DNA from: Streptomyces sp. NBC_00659
Lineage (GTDB): Bacteria > Actinomycetota > Actinomycetes > Streptomycetales > Streptomycetaceae
Direction: 5' to 3'
DNA length: 64,000 bases
NCBI RefSeq assembly: GCF_036226925.1
Contig: NZ_CP109031.1
Coordinates: 8,866,001 to 8,930,000 of the forward strand
This document shows, piece by piece, positions 25,085-34,090 of the stretch. A model generated the notes under the pieces. It was given only the letters and a program-made list of their open reading frames with translations. It did not search any database and had not been told where the DNA came from. The translations under genes and the position numbers were made by a program. Positions within the stretch are counted from its first letter, which is position 1; the number at the start of each line of letters is the position of its first letter.

Positions 25085-25810
25085 ATGAGCGCACGCTTCG
25101 AGGAGATCGACTGGCGGCCGACGCCCATGGGCGAGATCAGCCTGCGCCGCCGGAGGGATCCGCTGTCGGGCGACGACGTGTACGAGGTGAAGCTCGGCGA
25201 CGAGTACCTGATGTCCAGCCTCTTCACCACGGGGGAGGTCGAGCTGACCCGGATCGGTCTGGCGGAACTGCCCGAGGCCCCGCTCGACGTCGTGGTGGGC
25301 GGACTCGGCCTCGGGTACACGGCCAGGACGGCTCTGGACGATCCGCGCGTACGCTCGCTCATCGTCGTCGACACCCTGGCGGAAGTGATCGACTGGCACC
25401 GGCGCGGGCTCGTACCCCTGGGCGCGGGCCTGGCGTCCGACCCCCGGTGCCGGCTGGTGCGTGGAGACTTCTTCGCCATGACCACCGGCGAGCCGCGAGG
25501 CCTTGACCCCGACACCCCCGGCCGTCGTTTCCACGCGATCCTCCTGGACGTCGACCACTCGCCGCGCCATGTGCTGCACCCCGACCATGCCGTGCTCTAC
25601 ACCCGGACCGGTCTGACCGCGCTGGCCGAACTGCTCCAGCCCGGCGGCGTGTTCGCACTGTGGTCGAACGACCCGCCGGACCAGGAGTTCGGCTCGGTGC
25701 TCGCGGAGGTCTTCACGGACACCGCGGCACACGTCGTGGACTTCGACAATCCGCTTCAAGGCGGGACCGCCGCCAACACCGTCTACGTCGCCCGAAGGCG
25801 CGACGGCTGA
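25085..25810 (+). CDS. Spermidine-synthase-like/SAM-dependent methyltransferase
   Basis: A 241-residue protein with the spermidine-synthase-type Rossmann fold: VVVGGLGLGYTA, an acidic VVDTLAEVIDWHR motif and the LLDVDHSPRHVLH loop. A preceding beta-strand domain (MGEISLRRRRDPLSGDDVYEVKLGDEYLMSS in parts) matches polyamine-synthase N-termini. It is likely a spermidine-synthase homologue without known substrate. It ends 40 bases before the end of the convergent STM4011-like gene. Confidence 0.8.
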   Translation: MSARFEEIDWRPTPMGEISLRRRRDPLSGDDVYEVKLGDEYLMSSLFTTGEVELTRIGLAELPEAPLDVVVGGLGLGYTARTALDDPRVRSLIVVDTLAEVIDWHRRGLVPLGAGLASDPRCRLVRGDFFAMTTGEPRGLDPDTPGRRFHAILLDVDHSPRHVLHPDHAVLYTRTGLTALAELLQPGGVFALWSNDPPDQEFGSVLAEVFTDTAAHVVDFDNPLQGGTAANTVYVARRRDG

Positions 25811-25850
25811 CACCACCCGGACCGGACGACCGCCACCGCGAGCCCGGGTC

Positions 25851-26747
25851 TCAGAGCGAGCCGGTCGCGGGGAGGACCGGGAGCAGCACCCGGTCCCGGT
25901 CCGGCAGCGCCCGCGGCACGCGTTCCAGGACGCCGCCCGCGAAGACGTCGTACAACGGCAGAGTCTCCAGGTGCACGTAGCCGATGTGGCAGTCGCACAC
26001 GGTCAGGGGGCAGGGGCGCGGGGCGAGCGCCGCACGGAAGGAGCCGTCGTACAACCGACCCAGTTCGGTCCGGACGAAGTGGCAGCGGCTCACCTTCCCG
26101 TCGCCGTCCACCGAGATGACCGACTCGCCGGTGCGGCAGGGCAGGCCGGCCGACCGGTGCGGGTGGCGGCTGAAGGGGAAGAGCGGGTCGAGCGCGGTCC
26201 ACTCGGCCGCCTGTGTGTCCGTATAGGTGTGTCCTTCGGCGGCGTTCACCCACAGGTACACGTGCTCCGGGAGTTCCGCGCGCAGTCTGCGCGCGGGTTC
26301 CGCGTGCTCGGGCAGCCCGACGACGCCGACACTGAAACGGACGCCCAGCTCACCGAGCCGCCGGGTCTTGGCGACGAACCGCTCGTGCGGCGTCTGCCCC
26401 GGGTGGTAGGTGCACCACAACGCCACCGTCTCCCGGTCCGCCGCCTCCAGCCAGTCGGTGCGGCAACTGAGGTTCGTCTGGATGGCCACACGCCTGATGT
26501 GAGGCTGGTGCGACAGTTCCACGAGGGCGCGGCGGTACCAGGAGCGGACCAGCCCCTCGCCCCACGGGGTGAACAGCACCGACAGCCGGTCCTCGCGCTG
26601 CTCGCCCGCCCACGCGGTGAACCGTTCCAGCGCCGCGCGGTCGGCCCGCAGTTGTGCGGGGGTGTCGCGGCGCTTCGCGAACGGACAGTACGGACAGTCG
26701 TAGTCGCAGGAGGCGAGCGGGCCGCGGTACAGGATCGTCAGGTCCAC
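25851..26747 (-). CDS. STM4011 family radical SAM protein
   Basis: A 298-residue radical SAM protein. The cluster motif is CDYDCPYC (Cx3Cx2C) close to the N-terminus, followed by VLFTPWGEGL and ALWCTYHPGQ. A C-terminal group of Cys residues (CHFVRT, CPLTVCDCH) may bind an auxiliary iron-sulfur cluster. This is the last gene of the five-gene STM4011-STM4015 operon. It starts 7 bases after the STM4012-like stop. Function of the family is not established; two radical SAM proteins beside an ATP-grasp-like protein suggest modification of a peptide or small molecule. Confidence 0.9.
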   Translation of the reverse strand: MDLTILYRGPLASCDYDCPYCPFAKRRDTPAQLRADRAALERFTAWAGEQREDRLSVLFTPWGEGLVRSWYRRALVELSHQPHIRRVAIQTNLSCRTDWLEAADRETVALWCTYHPGQTPHERFVAKTRRLGELGVRFSVGVVGLPEHAEPARRLRAELPEHVYLWVNAAEGHTYTDTQAAEWTALDPLFPFSRHPHRSAGLPCRTGESVISVDGDGKVSRCHFVRTELGRLYDGSFRAALAPRPCPLTVCDCHIGYVHLETLPLYDVFAGGVLERVPRALPDRDRVLLPVLPATGSL

Positions 26748-26754
26748 CGGAGCC

Positions 26755-28110
26755 TCACTTCGTCTCGTAGGCGGCCATGGCGTCCCGAACGGCCGGGGAG
26801 AAGAACTCGGGGCCTATCGCGTCCGAGTGGGCGAGTCCTTCCGCCGAGAGACGCAGCCGGTCCTCGTCCCGGTCCGCGAGCCATTCCCGTGCGGCGAGTG
26901 TGCCGATCTCGGACCGGAAATCGTCGTACGGATCCGATCCGAAGCGCAGCCGGTACTCCGCCACGGGCAGGCCCTCGGCCTGGAGGAGGGACTGGAGCAG
27001 ATGCCGGCGCCGTGCCTCGTCCTCGTCGACACGGCGGCCGTGCAGCGCGTGCGAGAAGTCCTCGGTGGCGGTGTAGTCGTCGATGATGCCGCGGATCTCC
27101 CGCATCGACACCGCGTAGTCGAAGGAGTAATGCAGCGTGGAGGTGTACGAACGGGCACCGCAGCCGAGGCCGATCATGCCGTCGGTCTGGCAGGCGTAGT
27201 CGTCCGGTCCCTGCGGTGGGGCGTCCGCGCGCCGGAACATGCGCATCGACACCTGTTCGTAGCCGTGTGCCAGCAGGTGGTCGCGGCCCTCCCGGTACCG
27301 GCGCAGCCGCTGTTCGTCCCACTCCAGGCCGGCCGTCCGCGCGTCGGTGTGCCGGCCGAGGCCGGTGAGGGGACGGATGTAGAGGGGGTACAGGTAGATC
27401 TCCTCGGGCCGCCAGGCCAGGGCCGCGTCCAGCGAGTGGCGCCAGCTGGCCGCGGTCTGCCCGTCGATGCCGTAGATCAGGTCGATGTTGAGGACCGGGA
27501 CGGCCGCCTCGCGGATCCGTCCGAGCGCCGCCTCCACCTCGGAGCGCCGCTGCGGCCGTACGGCGGCACGGGACTCCTCCTCGACGAAGCTCTGCACCCC
27601 GAGGCTGAGACGCGTGGTGCCCCGCTCCACCAGCACGGCCAGCCGGTCGGCCGTGGCCGTGGACGGCGAGGCCTCCACGGACAGCGGGATCGCGCGGAGA
27701 TCGGCGCCCATCTCCTGCTCCGCGATGTCACACAGCCGCTCCAGCTCGGCGGCCTCCAGGAACGTCGGCGTGCCGCCCCCGAACGCGGCGTTGGCGAAAC
27801 GGGGCGTCTCCTCGTCGCCGAGTGCCTCGCGCATCGCGGCGGCCTGGCGCCGCACCGCGTCCAGATAGCGTCCCGTCAGGTCACCGGGAGCGCCGATCCG
27901 GGTGAACAGGTTGCAGAAGCCGCAGCGGATCTCGCAGAACGGGATGTGCAGATACAGCGACAGCGACCGCCGGGACTCGCCCGTCCACAGGTCCTTCAGC
28001 GCGGGGCGCGGGGCGAGGGGCCGGTAGGCGGTCTTGTGGGGATAGGCGTAGGTGTAGCTCTGGTACGGGCGCGGCAGGCCGGTCGGGGCGGCCACTGGGG
28101 CGAGTGTCAT
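26755..28110 (-). CDS. STM4012 family radical SAM protein (HemN-like)
   Basis: A 451-residue protein of the HemN/coproporphyrinogen-dehydrogenase-like radical SAM group. It has LYLHIPFCEIRCGFCNLF with the Cx3Cx2C cluster motif, GGGTPTFLE, and LSLGVQSF. It starts at an ATG overlapping the STM4013-like stop as ATGA. HemN-like relatives act on porphyrins or as methylases with SAM; here the conserved gene neighbourhood, not haem genes, defines the role, so a distinct substrate is likely. Confidence 0.9.
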   Translation of the reverse strand: MTLAPVAAPTGLPRPYQSYTYAYPHKTAYRPLAPRPALKDLWTGESRRSLSLYLHIPFCEIRCGFCNLFTRIGAPGDLTGRYLDAVRRQAAAMREALGDEETPRFANAAFGGGTPTFLEAAELERLCDIAEQEMGADLRAIPLSVEASPSTATADRLAVLVERGTTRLSLGVQSFVEEESRAAVRPQRRSEVEAALGRIREAAVPVLNIDLIYGIDGQTAASWRHSLDAALAWRPEEIYLYPLYIRPLTGLGRHTDARTAGLEWDEQRLRRYREGRDHLLAHGYEQVSMRMFRRADAPPQGPDDYACQTDGMIGLGCGARSYTSTLHYSFDYAVSMREIRGIIDDYTATEDFSHALHGRRVDEDEARRRHLLQSLLQAEGLPVAEYRLRFGSDPYDDFRSEIGTLAAREWLADRDEDRLRLSAEGLAHSDAIGPEFFSPAVRDAMAAYETK

Positions 28111-28985
28111 ACGGTCGGCTCCAGGAAGAAGTGGCTGTAGGGCACGGTCCACACGCAGTCGTGACCGAGACGGTGGCCGGTGTAGCCGTCGTCTCCGTAG
28201 GCGGTGCCGTGATCGGAGCAGACGATGGCGAAGCAGCGGCGGCGTGAGCTCATCGCGCCGAAGAGCCGTCCGACATGAGCGTCGATGTACTCGAGGGCCG
28301 CTGCGTGGGTGACCCGGCTGTCCCCGGTCTCACGGGTGGCACCGGGCAGGTGGAACCAGTTCGGCTGGTGCAGCGCCGACGCGTTCAGGAACAGGAACAG
28401 CCGCTGCTCTGCGGGAAGTTCGGCCACGACCTTCTCCGCCCGCGCGACCTGGGCCTCGAACGAGGTGGGCGAGGCCACTCCGAACTCCGGCTCCCAGTGG
28501 CTCTCCTGGAAGAGTCCGGGCAGTACGCCGCCCAGTGCGCCCTGCTTGTTGAAAAAGCCGACGCCCCCGATGCACACCGTGCGATAGCCGTGCGCGGCGA
28601 GGCCGGACACCAGGTCCGGGGTGTCGAAGACGAACGTGCGGTCCGCCGTCGTCTCGCTGCCCGTGAATCGCGCCGCGAACAGCCGCGGGTGCGGTCCCGG
28701 TGCCGCCGGGGTGGGCAGGAAGCCCGCGAACATGGCCTGGTGGGAGGCGTAGGTGAAGTTCCCGGGCGCGTGCCGCCGCTCCCAGGTGCCGCCGGGCAGA
28801 TGCGCGGTCAGGTTCGGCAGACGGCCGGCCGCCGCGAGTTCGACGGCCACGTCGTGGCGCAGGGTGTCGAGGGTGAGCAGGAGCAGGTCGTCCCGGCCCA
28901 CCACTTCGTTCATGTCCGGCGTCCCGGCCGGATCCGGGGCGGAAGGCGGCGTGGCCGGTGTGCGGTCGGGATCAGGCTGATGCAT
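28107..28985 (-). CDS. STM4013/SEN3800 family hydrolase
   Basis: A protein of up to 292 residues with the alkaline-phosphatase/sulfatase fold: LLLLTLDTLRHDVA at the N-terminal metal site, the FTYASHQAMFAGFLP nucleophile region, and the late IVCSDHGTAYGDDGYTGH metal-binding motif. The family is named STM4013/SEN3800. A downstream start at 28913 (MNEVVGRDD) would remove a Pro-rich 24-residue leader and fits the family better. It overlaps its upstream neighbour by 14 bases and the downstream one by 4. Confidence 0.9.
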   Translation of the reverse strand: MHQPDPDRTPATPPSAPDPAGTPDMNEVVGRDDLLLLTLDTLRHDVAVELAAAGRLPNLTAHLPGGTWERRHAPGNFTYASHQAMFAGFLPTPAAPGPHPRLFAARFTGSETTADRTFVFDTPDLVSGLAAHGYRTVCIGGVGFFNKQGALGGVLPGLFQESHWEPEFGVASPTSFEAQVARAEKVVAELPAEQRLFLFLNASALHQPNWFHLPGATRETGDSRVTHAAALEYIDAHVGRLFGAMSSRRRCFAIVCSDHGTAYGDDGYTGHRLGHDCVWTVPYSHFFLEPTV

Positions 28986-30135
28986 GTGCTGTCCTGGCAG
29001 GTGTGTCGAGTGGGGGCGTCGGTCGTACGGGGAAGTGTTCGGGGGAGAGGGAGCGGATTGCCGCGACCTGCGCGGCGTACGTGTCGAGGCCTTCCGCGCC
29101 GCTGCCCGGCAGGCCGGTCAGCCGGGGGAGCAGGTCGCCGAAGGCATTGACCTCCCCGACGGCGAACCGGCGCCAGCCGACGGCGGGCAGCAGATCGACG
29201 CCCACGCACAGGGTGCCGGGGAAGCAGGCGGCGGCCCGTTCGCTGATGGAGAGGGCCTCCGCCCACCGGTCACCGGCCAGCGCGCGGACGGCCGCGAGAT
29301 CGCCGCGCGCCCCGCCCAGATGCAGATTGGTCAGAGGTGAGCGGCTCGTACGCACCACGGCGTGGGTCGCGCGCCCGGCCACCACCACGACACGCAGGTC
29401 GGCCGACCTGCTGCCGAGCGAGGCCTTCGGCAGCCAGCGCTCGATGTGCAGTCCGTCCGGAGCGAGCGTGTCCACGATCGCGGCGATCTGCGCCTCGTCC
29501 GTGTAGCGGTGGATCCGCAGGGAGTTGTGCAGGTCGCCGGCCGCTGTGCGTTCGACCGAGGTGGTGGCCCGGATCCGGCCGGAAGCGGTCGTCTCGACGG
29601 CCAGCACACCGGACGCGGACGAACCGTGCGCGAGCTTGACGAAGACCCGTCGCAGCCCGCCCTCCGCCATGAGGTCACGGACGTCGCTCCACCCCTCCAC
29701 GGCACGCGGGGTTCCGGACGTGGGGGACTGCGGTACCGGCACACCCGCCGCGTCGAGACGGGCGTGGCACAGCCTCTTGTCGAAGAGCGCGGCCAGATCC
29801 GCCGGGTCGTCGAGCCGCCGGCCCCCGCGCAGCGAACCCACACCGTCCAGGAAACCCGCGTACCAGCGCGCTGAACCCTCCACCCTGGTCGGCTCGTCGA
29901 TGCCCCGCAACAGCCGGTCCACCCCGGCGTTCTCGCCGGGGGAGTCCAGCCGCACGACCTCGTCGTCCGCGAAGTCGTGCCCGCCGTCCCGCAGAACGTC
30001 CCGCCACTCGACCACGCGGGGCGTGCCGCAGCCCGCCTCCTCGGCCGCTGTTCTGAACAGATCCACCCGACGGTTCTCCCCGTTGGCGACGACCGCCCAC
30101 TTCACCGGCACACCGTTCGGCCGCAACCCGCCCAT
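28972..30135 (-). CDS. STM4014 family protein (ATP-grasp-like)
   Basis: A protein of 387 residues from the ATG at 30135, with AGGAGG four bases upstream. The fold reads as ATP-grasp: ADLAALFDKRLCHARLDAAGVPVP for the start of the domain, RRVFVKLAHGSSASGV for the Lys-bearing strand, DLRVVVVAGRATHAVVR, and a late AVGEVNAFGDLLP metal-site motif. The family has no assigned reaction to my knowledge; ATP-grasp enzymes ligate a carboxylate to an amine or thiol. It is the second gene of the operon. Confidence 0.88.
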   Translation of the reverse strand: MGGLRPNGVPVKWAVVANGENRRVDLFRTAAEEAGCGTPRVVEWRDVLRDGGHDFADDEVVRLDSPGENAGVDRLLRGIDEPTRVEGSARWYAGFLDGVGSLRGGRRLDDPADLAALFDKRLCHARLDAAGVPVPQSPTSGTPRAVEGWSDVRDLMAEGGLRRVFVKLAHGSSASGVLAVETTASGRIRATTSVERTAAGDLHNSLRIHRYTDEAQIAAIVDTLAPDGLHIERWLPKASLGSRSADLRVVVVAGRATHAVVRTSRSPLTNLHLGGARGDLAAVRALAGDRWAEALSISERAAACFPGTLCVGVDLLPAVGWRRFAVGEVNAFGDLLPRLTGLPGSGAEGLDTYAAQVAAIRSLSPEHFPVRPTPPLDTPARTAHASA

Positions 30136-30172
30136 CCCGCCTCCTCGTTCCTTCTTCCGATGCCGGCCGCAG

Positions 30173-31141
30173 CTACTCGCCGACCGCGACGAAACGCCAG
30201 ACCGTACCGTCCTCCTCCTCGTCGGAGTCCGCGTCGTCCCGGTCGGCGTCGACCGCGACACCGGCGGGCTCCAGCGTCTCCAGCAGGCGCGTCCGCACGC
30301 CTGCGCTGAGGTAGTTGTGGTGCAGGTCGAGCGCCTTGAGATGGGTCAGCGGCTGGCCCGACAGCAGGGCCGTGGCACCGTCGTCGGTGAGCACGCCCAT
30401 GGAGATGTCGAGGTGCGTGAGGCGCGCCACGACGGGGGCCGAGGCGAGCGCCGTGCAGATGGCGTCCTGGATCTCGCTGTTGCGCAGAGCGAGACGGGTC
30501 AGGCGGGGCAGGCGGCTGCCCGCGAAGAACGGCTCCAGGTCGGCGACATCGGCGTCGCCGCCGTACTCGGAGGTGCCGAGCCACAGGTCGAGTCCCACCA
30601 GGGCGGGCAGATCGCTGGCGGCGATGCCGCGCACCGCTTCGACGGGCAGGCCGCCCGTCTCGACGGTCAGTGTGCGCAACTGCTCGTGGCGGACCGCGGG
30701 GAAGACCAGGCCGTTGCCCCCGCGGACGCCGAATTCGACCAGGGAGGGGAAGGCTTTCAGAAGGGGCGACACGTCACCCTGGACGATCCAGGAGATCTCG
30801 CACTCCTCCATCACGATGTCCGCGAGGAACAGCCCGCGCAGCGCGGGCAGCCGGTCGCGCGCGGCCACCAGCGCCGTGATCACAGCGTCAGGAGCGTTGT
30901 CGTACACATCGCTCCACGCGCCGACGATCAGCGCCCGCACCTTTTCCGTGTCCACGGCGGCCAGGAAACGCGCGAAGGCGTCCTCCCACTCCTCCTTGCT
31001 CTCGTAGGCCTCCACGGCGATGCGCCAGGCGACGGATTCGGGCGAGGGAAGCGATGTGGCCCGGGGCGACTTGTCGTCGGCGTCCGGGAAGGTGAAGGCC
31101 GGCAGGCCGTGGAACTCCTCGAGGTGCCTGTTGATGGTCAT
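30173..31141 (-). CDS. STM4015 family leucine-rich-repeat protein
   Basis: A 322-residue protein whose middle and C-terminal parts contain leucine-rich repeats (LRGLFLADIVME, LPALVGLDLWLG, LPRLTRLALRNSEI, LTHLDISMG, LKALDLHHNYLS). The N-terminus MTINRHLEEFHGLPAF matches the family start, so the ATG at 31141 with AAGGAG upstream is preferred to 31165. The tail is acidic (DDADSDEEED). It is the first gene of the operon, ending 37 bases before the STM4014-like gene. It probably supplies a protein-binding surface. Confidence 0.88.
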   Translation of the reverse strand: MTINRHLEEFHGLPAFTFPDADDKSPRATSLPSPESVAWRIAVEAYESKEEWEDAFARFLAAVDTEKVRALIVGAWSDVYDNAPDAVITALVAARDRLPALRGLFLADIVMEECEISWIVQGDVSPLLKAFPSLVEFGVRGGNGLVFPAVRHEQLRTLTVETGGLPVEAVRGIAASDLPALVGLDLWLGTSEYGGDADVADLEPFFAGSRLPRLTRLALRNSEIQDAICTALASAPVVARLTHLDISMGVLTDDGATALLSGQPLTHLKALDLHHNYLSAGVRTRLLETLEPAGVAVDADRDDADSDEEEDGTVWRFVAVGE

Positions 31142-31464
31142 GCGCGCCCGCTCCTTCGTGCTCATTGCGGTGGATCGACGGTCGTGGTGGAGAGTCCGGA
31201 GCGCGCCGTCCGCACCCAGACAGACGAGTTCTACCAAGCCCCACTGACATCGCGGTGAGCCGGGTCGGCACCTGTGGACGGGACGCGGCGGAACGGTCGG
31301 CAGCCGCACGGCCCCGAGCGTTCCGACCGGGGTCCAGCGACCTGCCATCGAGGACATGACGCCTGGTCACCGGAGGTGCGCGCCAGGTCCGGAGGCCGAT
31401 TGTCAGTGGTCGCCTCTACGGTTTTTCCCATGGCACATCCCGTGCCGTGCCGGGAGGGAGACCC
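31142..31464. other. Divergent intergenic region
   Basis: 323 bases between the start of the STM4011-4015 operon and the divergent small gene at 31465. No gene is visible. Promoters of both units are expected here; I could not identify one with confidence. Confidence 0.4.
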
Positions 31465-31791
31465 ATGTTCCGCCAAGGAGACGTGCTGATCGTGCCGTTG
31501 GACGAGACGGCGGTGCCGGACCACGCCAGCGACGCGGCGTCCGAACCCCGCGACGGCCGCGGACGACTCGTGCTGGCCCTCGGCGAAGTCACCGGGCACG
31601 CCCACGCAGTGGTCGGTCCGGGGCGGCTGATACGGGACGGCGGGGTGTTCGGCCCGATGCTCCTGCACGTTCCGGACGGGGCGCGGGTCGTGCACGAGGA
31701 GCACGCGGCGATCTCCCTCCACAAGGGCTGGTACCGGGTGATCCGCCAGCGTGAGTACGTGCCGGGTTCGGTGCGGATCGTCGCCGACTGA
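31465..31791 (+). CDS. Small phage-like hypothetical protein
   Basis: A 108-residue protein starting MFRQGDVLIVP, with LALGEVTGHAHAVVGPG, VHEEHAAISLHKGWYRV and REYVPGSVRIVAD. Similar small proteins with the RQGDVL...GEVTGHAHA pattern occur in bacteriophages and next to DUF6745 genes. A GGGAGGG site precedes the ATG. Biochemical function is unknown. It is probably a unit with the DUF6745 gene 136 bases downstream. Confidence 0.75.
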   Translation: MFRQGDVLIVPLDETAVPDHASDAASEPRDGRGRLVLALGEVTGHAHAVVGPGRLIRDGGVFGPMLLHVPDGARVVHEEHAAISLHKGWYRVIRQREYVPGSVRIVAD

Positions 31792-31927
31792 CGGGATTGC
31801 CCGTGGCCCCGGCCCCCGGGGGTGCGGTGCGCACCGGGGCGTGGACGGGGCGTTCGACGACGGGACCGGGTGGCATCGCGGGTGCCGTGCCGCTCGGGCA
31901 CGGAGGAAATCGGAGAGGAACGGTGTG

Positions 31928-32953
31928 ATGGAACAAGGCAGTTGGCGTGCCACCGCGACCCGGACGGGGGCGGGCGACCGGGCGGCGGCCGAGGAGGGCG
32001 TCCGGCTCGCCTATCGGAAGGCCGGGCTGGACGAGCCCCAGCGCATTGTCTGGGCGCGGTCACCGCACGAGGCCGTACGCATGCTCATGGGTACGGCGCC
32101 CGTCGACGGCGCCGTGCTGGGGGACACCGGACCGAGCGTCCGAAATGCCGTCGTCGCGGGGCCCTGGGCTGCGGAACGCGCGCGAACCCACGAACGGCTG
32201 GGACCGGAGGGGTGGAGCGGGCGCTGGCGGGCCACGGGCGCGGCGCTGTGGGAGTCGGCCCGCACACTGGCCGACCGGGTGCGTGCGGGCATCGTCGAGG
32301 ACCTCGGCACCGACCGGCACGAGGAGAGCCGGGTGCGGTTGCTGCTCCTGGACGCGACCCTCGGCCAGCACGACGCGGCATGGCTGTGCACCTTCGACCC
32401 CGACGAGACGAGCGCCCTGGCCGGGATCGCGGCGGTGGCGCGCGAGGCCGGCTGGTGGTGGCCGTACGAGAAGGTGGCGGTCATCAGCGAGCGGCCGCTG
32501 AGTCTGCACCGCGACGAAGCCGGTCGCCTGGACCGGGGGGACGGCCCGGCGCTGCGTTACGCGGACGGCTTCGAGCTGTGCGCATGGCGCGGGATGCCGG
32601 TCCCCCGCACCTTCCTCGACGAACTCACCGCTTTGACGCCCGAGCGGATACGTGATGAGGAGAACGCCGAACTGCGCCGGGTGATGCTGGAGTACTACGG
32701 CTACGACCGGTACTTGGACGAGTCGGGGGCCGTTCCCGTGCACCGCGACGAGACGGGTGTGCTGTGGCGGGTCGAGCTGGCCGGGGACGAGGACGTGGTC
32801 ATGGTCGAGGTGGTGAACTCGACCCCCGAGCCGGACGGTACGAACCGTACGTACTGGCTGCGCGTCCCGCCGACGACGCGGACGGCTCGTGAGGGAGTGG
32901 CGTGGACGTTCGGCCTCGCCGCCGAGGCGTACGAGCCGTCCCGGCAGACGTGA
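31928..32953 (+). CDS. DUF6745 domain protein
   Basis: A 341-residue protein with the DUF6745 features: an N-terminal helical region ending in WARSPHEAVRML, central AREAGWWWPYEKVAVISERP and LRYADGFELCAWRGMPVP, and a C-terminal domain with YYGYDRYLDESGA and TYWLRVPP. DUF6745 is known from bacteria where it often sits beside leucine-rich or pentapeptide proteins; its function is unknown. Start is the ATG at 31928 with GGAGAGGAA upstream. Confidence 0.8.
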   Translation: MEQGSWRATATRTGAGDRAAAEEGVRLAYRKAGLDEPQRIVWARSPHEAVRMLMGTAPVDGAVLGDTGPSVRNAVVAGPWAAERARTHERLGPEGWSGRWRATGAALWESARTLADRVRAGIVEDLGTDRHEESRVRLLLLDATLGQHDAAWLCTFDPDETSALAGIAAVAREAGWWWPYEKVAVISERPLSLHRDEAGRLDRGDGPALRYADGFELCAWRGMPVPRTFLDELTALTPERIRDEENAELRRVMLEYYGYDRYLDESGAVPVHRDETGVLWRVELAGDEDVVMVEVVNSTPEPDGTNRTYWLRVPPTTRTAREGVAWTFGLAAEAYEPSRQT

Positions 32954-32988
32954 GGAGGACCGGCGCCCGCGCGAGGCCCTGGCAGGGC

Positions 32989-33789
32989 TCAGGGCCGCTG
33001 CCCCCAGGCGATCATCAGGCCGGGTCCGAGTTCGGCGAGCCGGGGTGAGGCCAGGTAGGCCACCGCCTCGTCGATGACGGCGGAGTCGACGCGTCCGGTT
33101 TCCTCGAGGGCGGGGCGCATCCGGTTCCAGGTCTCGGACCAGAAGCGAGCCAGCGGGCCGTCCGCGACCAGCGGTGGGCAGCGCAGTTCACCGCCGACGT
33201 TCTGGAGCCCTTCCTCTCTCAGGAAGTGGGGATAGGCCGGGATGTCGGAGGTGTCGGTGCCGATGGTCGTCCGCAGGGCCTGCCACATGGCGTCCATGGT
33301 CCGCCGGTAGGCAGACGAGGCGTCGAGCGGATTCGGCACCTCCACGGCATCGCCGAGTACCAGCCAGCCGCCCGGGTTCAGCCATCGGGCGAGACGGGAG
33401 ACGAGTTGACGGCGTTCGGGCAGGTGCATGAGCACGAACCGGGCATGGATGAGGTCGAAGCCGCCCAGGTCCAGGTTCTCGTCCCGGAGGTCGGCGGTGA
33501 CCAATTGCACACGCGGGTCCGCGAGGGTTTCCAGGCCGCCGGTGTCCCGGTCCAGCGCGACCACCTCGGCGGCTCCCGCCCTCTCCAGCAGCCAGCGGAC
33601 CACGGTCCCGGTTCCGGCTCCCACCTCCAGGCAGCGGCCGCCCGGTACGGAGCCCAGCGCTCGCAGACGGCTTGTGGTGACAGGGTCGTAGACCAGCGCC
33701 GCCGCGTCGATGCGCTCGGCCTCCTGCGGGTGTTCCGGCTCGAACAGATCTTCTCCGTAACGGCCGCCGGAGGCCGTGGAGCCGGTCAT
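32989..33789 (-). CDS. SAM-dependent methyltransferase
   Basis: A protein of about 266 residues with LEVGAGTGTVVRWLLE, VVALDRDTGG, VTADLRDENLDLGGFDLIHARFVLMHLP in parts and the NPGGWLVLGD motif of class I methyltransferases. The C-terminal helices (TMDAMWQALRTTIGTD) match a Streptomyces branch often annotated as a methyltransferase of antibiotic or SAM type. The start is one of two ATGs at 33801 and 33789; a far upstream frame to 33975 seems non-coding. It is convergent with the DUF6745 gene. Confidence 0.85.
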   Translation of the reverse strand: MTGSTASGGRYGEDLFEPEHPQEAERIDAAALVYDPVTTSRLRALGSVPGGRCLEVGAGTGTVVRWLLERAGAAEVVALDRDTGGLETLADPRVQLVTADLRDENLDLGGFDLIHARFVLMHLPERRQLVSRLARWLNPGGWLVLGDAVEVPNPLDASSAYRRTMDAMWQALRTTIGTDTSDIPAYPHFLREEGLQNVGGELRCPPLVADGPLARFWSETWNRMRPALEETGRVDSAVIDEAVAYLASPRLAELGPGLMIAWGQRP

Positions 33790-34090
33790 GACCCGCTCCA
33801 TGGCCTCGGTCCCGCGATGGGTCTCCTGTCTGTCCGCGCCATGAAAGCCCCTGTGCATCGAAGAGCGATTTACCGACAGAGTGGCAGATTTCGGTCGCCT
33901 CGGCAGTTCGTCGGGCACAGGGTCCGCCGACCTTTGCACCTGCTGTGACCCTTGAAACCCGCCTGTATCGCTCATAGCATGATCGAACTCACGACGATTG
34001 CCCTGATCGTCCGTCCTTCACTAGAAGAACACGCTGTCTAGCGCGAAGGGTGAGGCAGATGACCAATACCTAAACAAATCGGCCGAACAA
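33790..34090. other. AT-rich divergent intergenic region
   Basis: About 300 bases upstream of two divergent genes. From about 33990 to 34140 the composition is notably AT-rich (for example ATACCTAAACAAATC and AATTGATATCTATAGC), including the first codons of the membrane phosphatase gene. No gene is visible. It probably contains promoters, and may mark a horizontally acquired edge. Confidence 0.4.
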
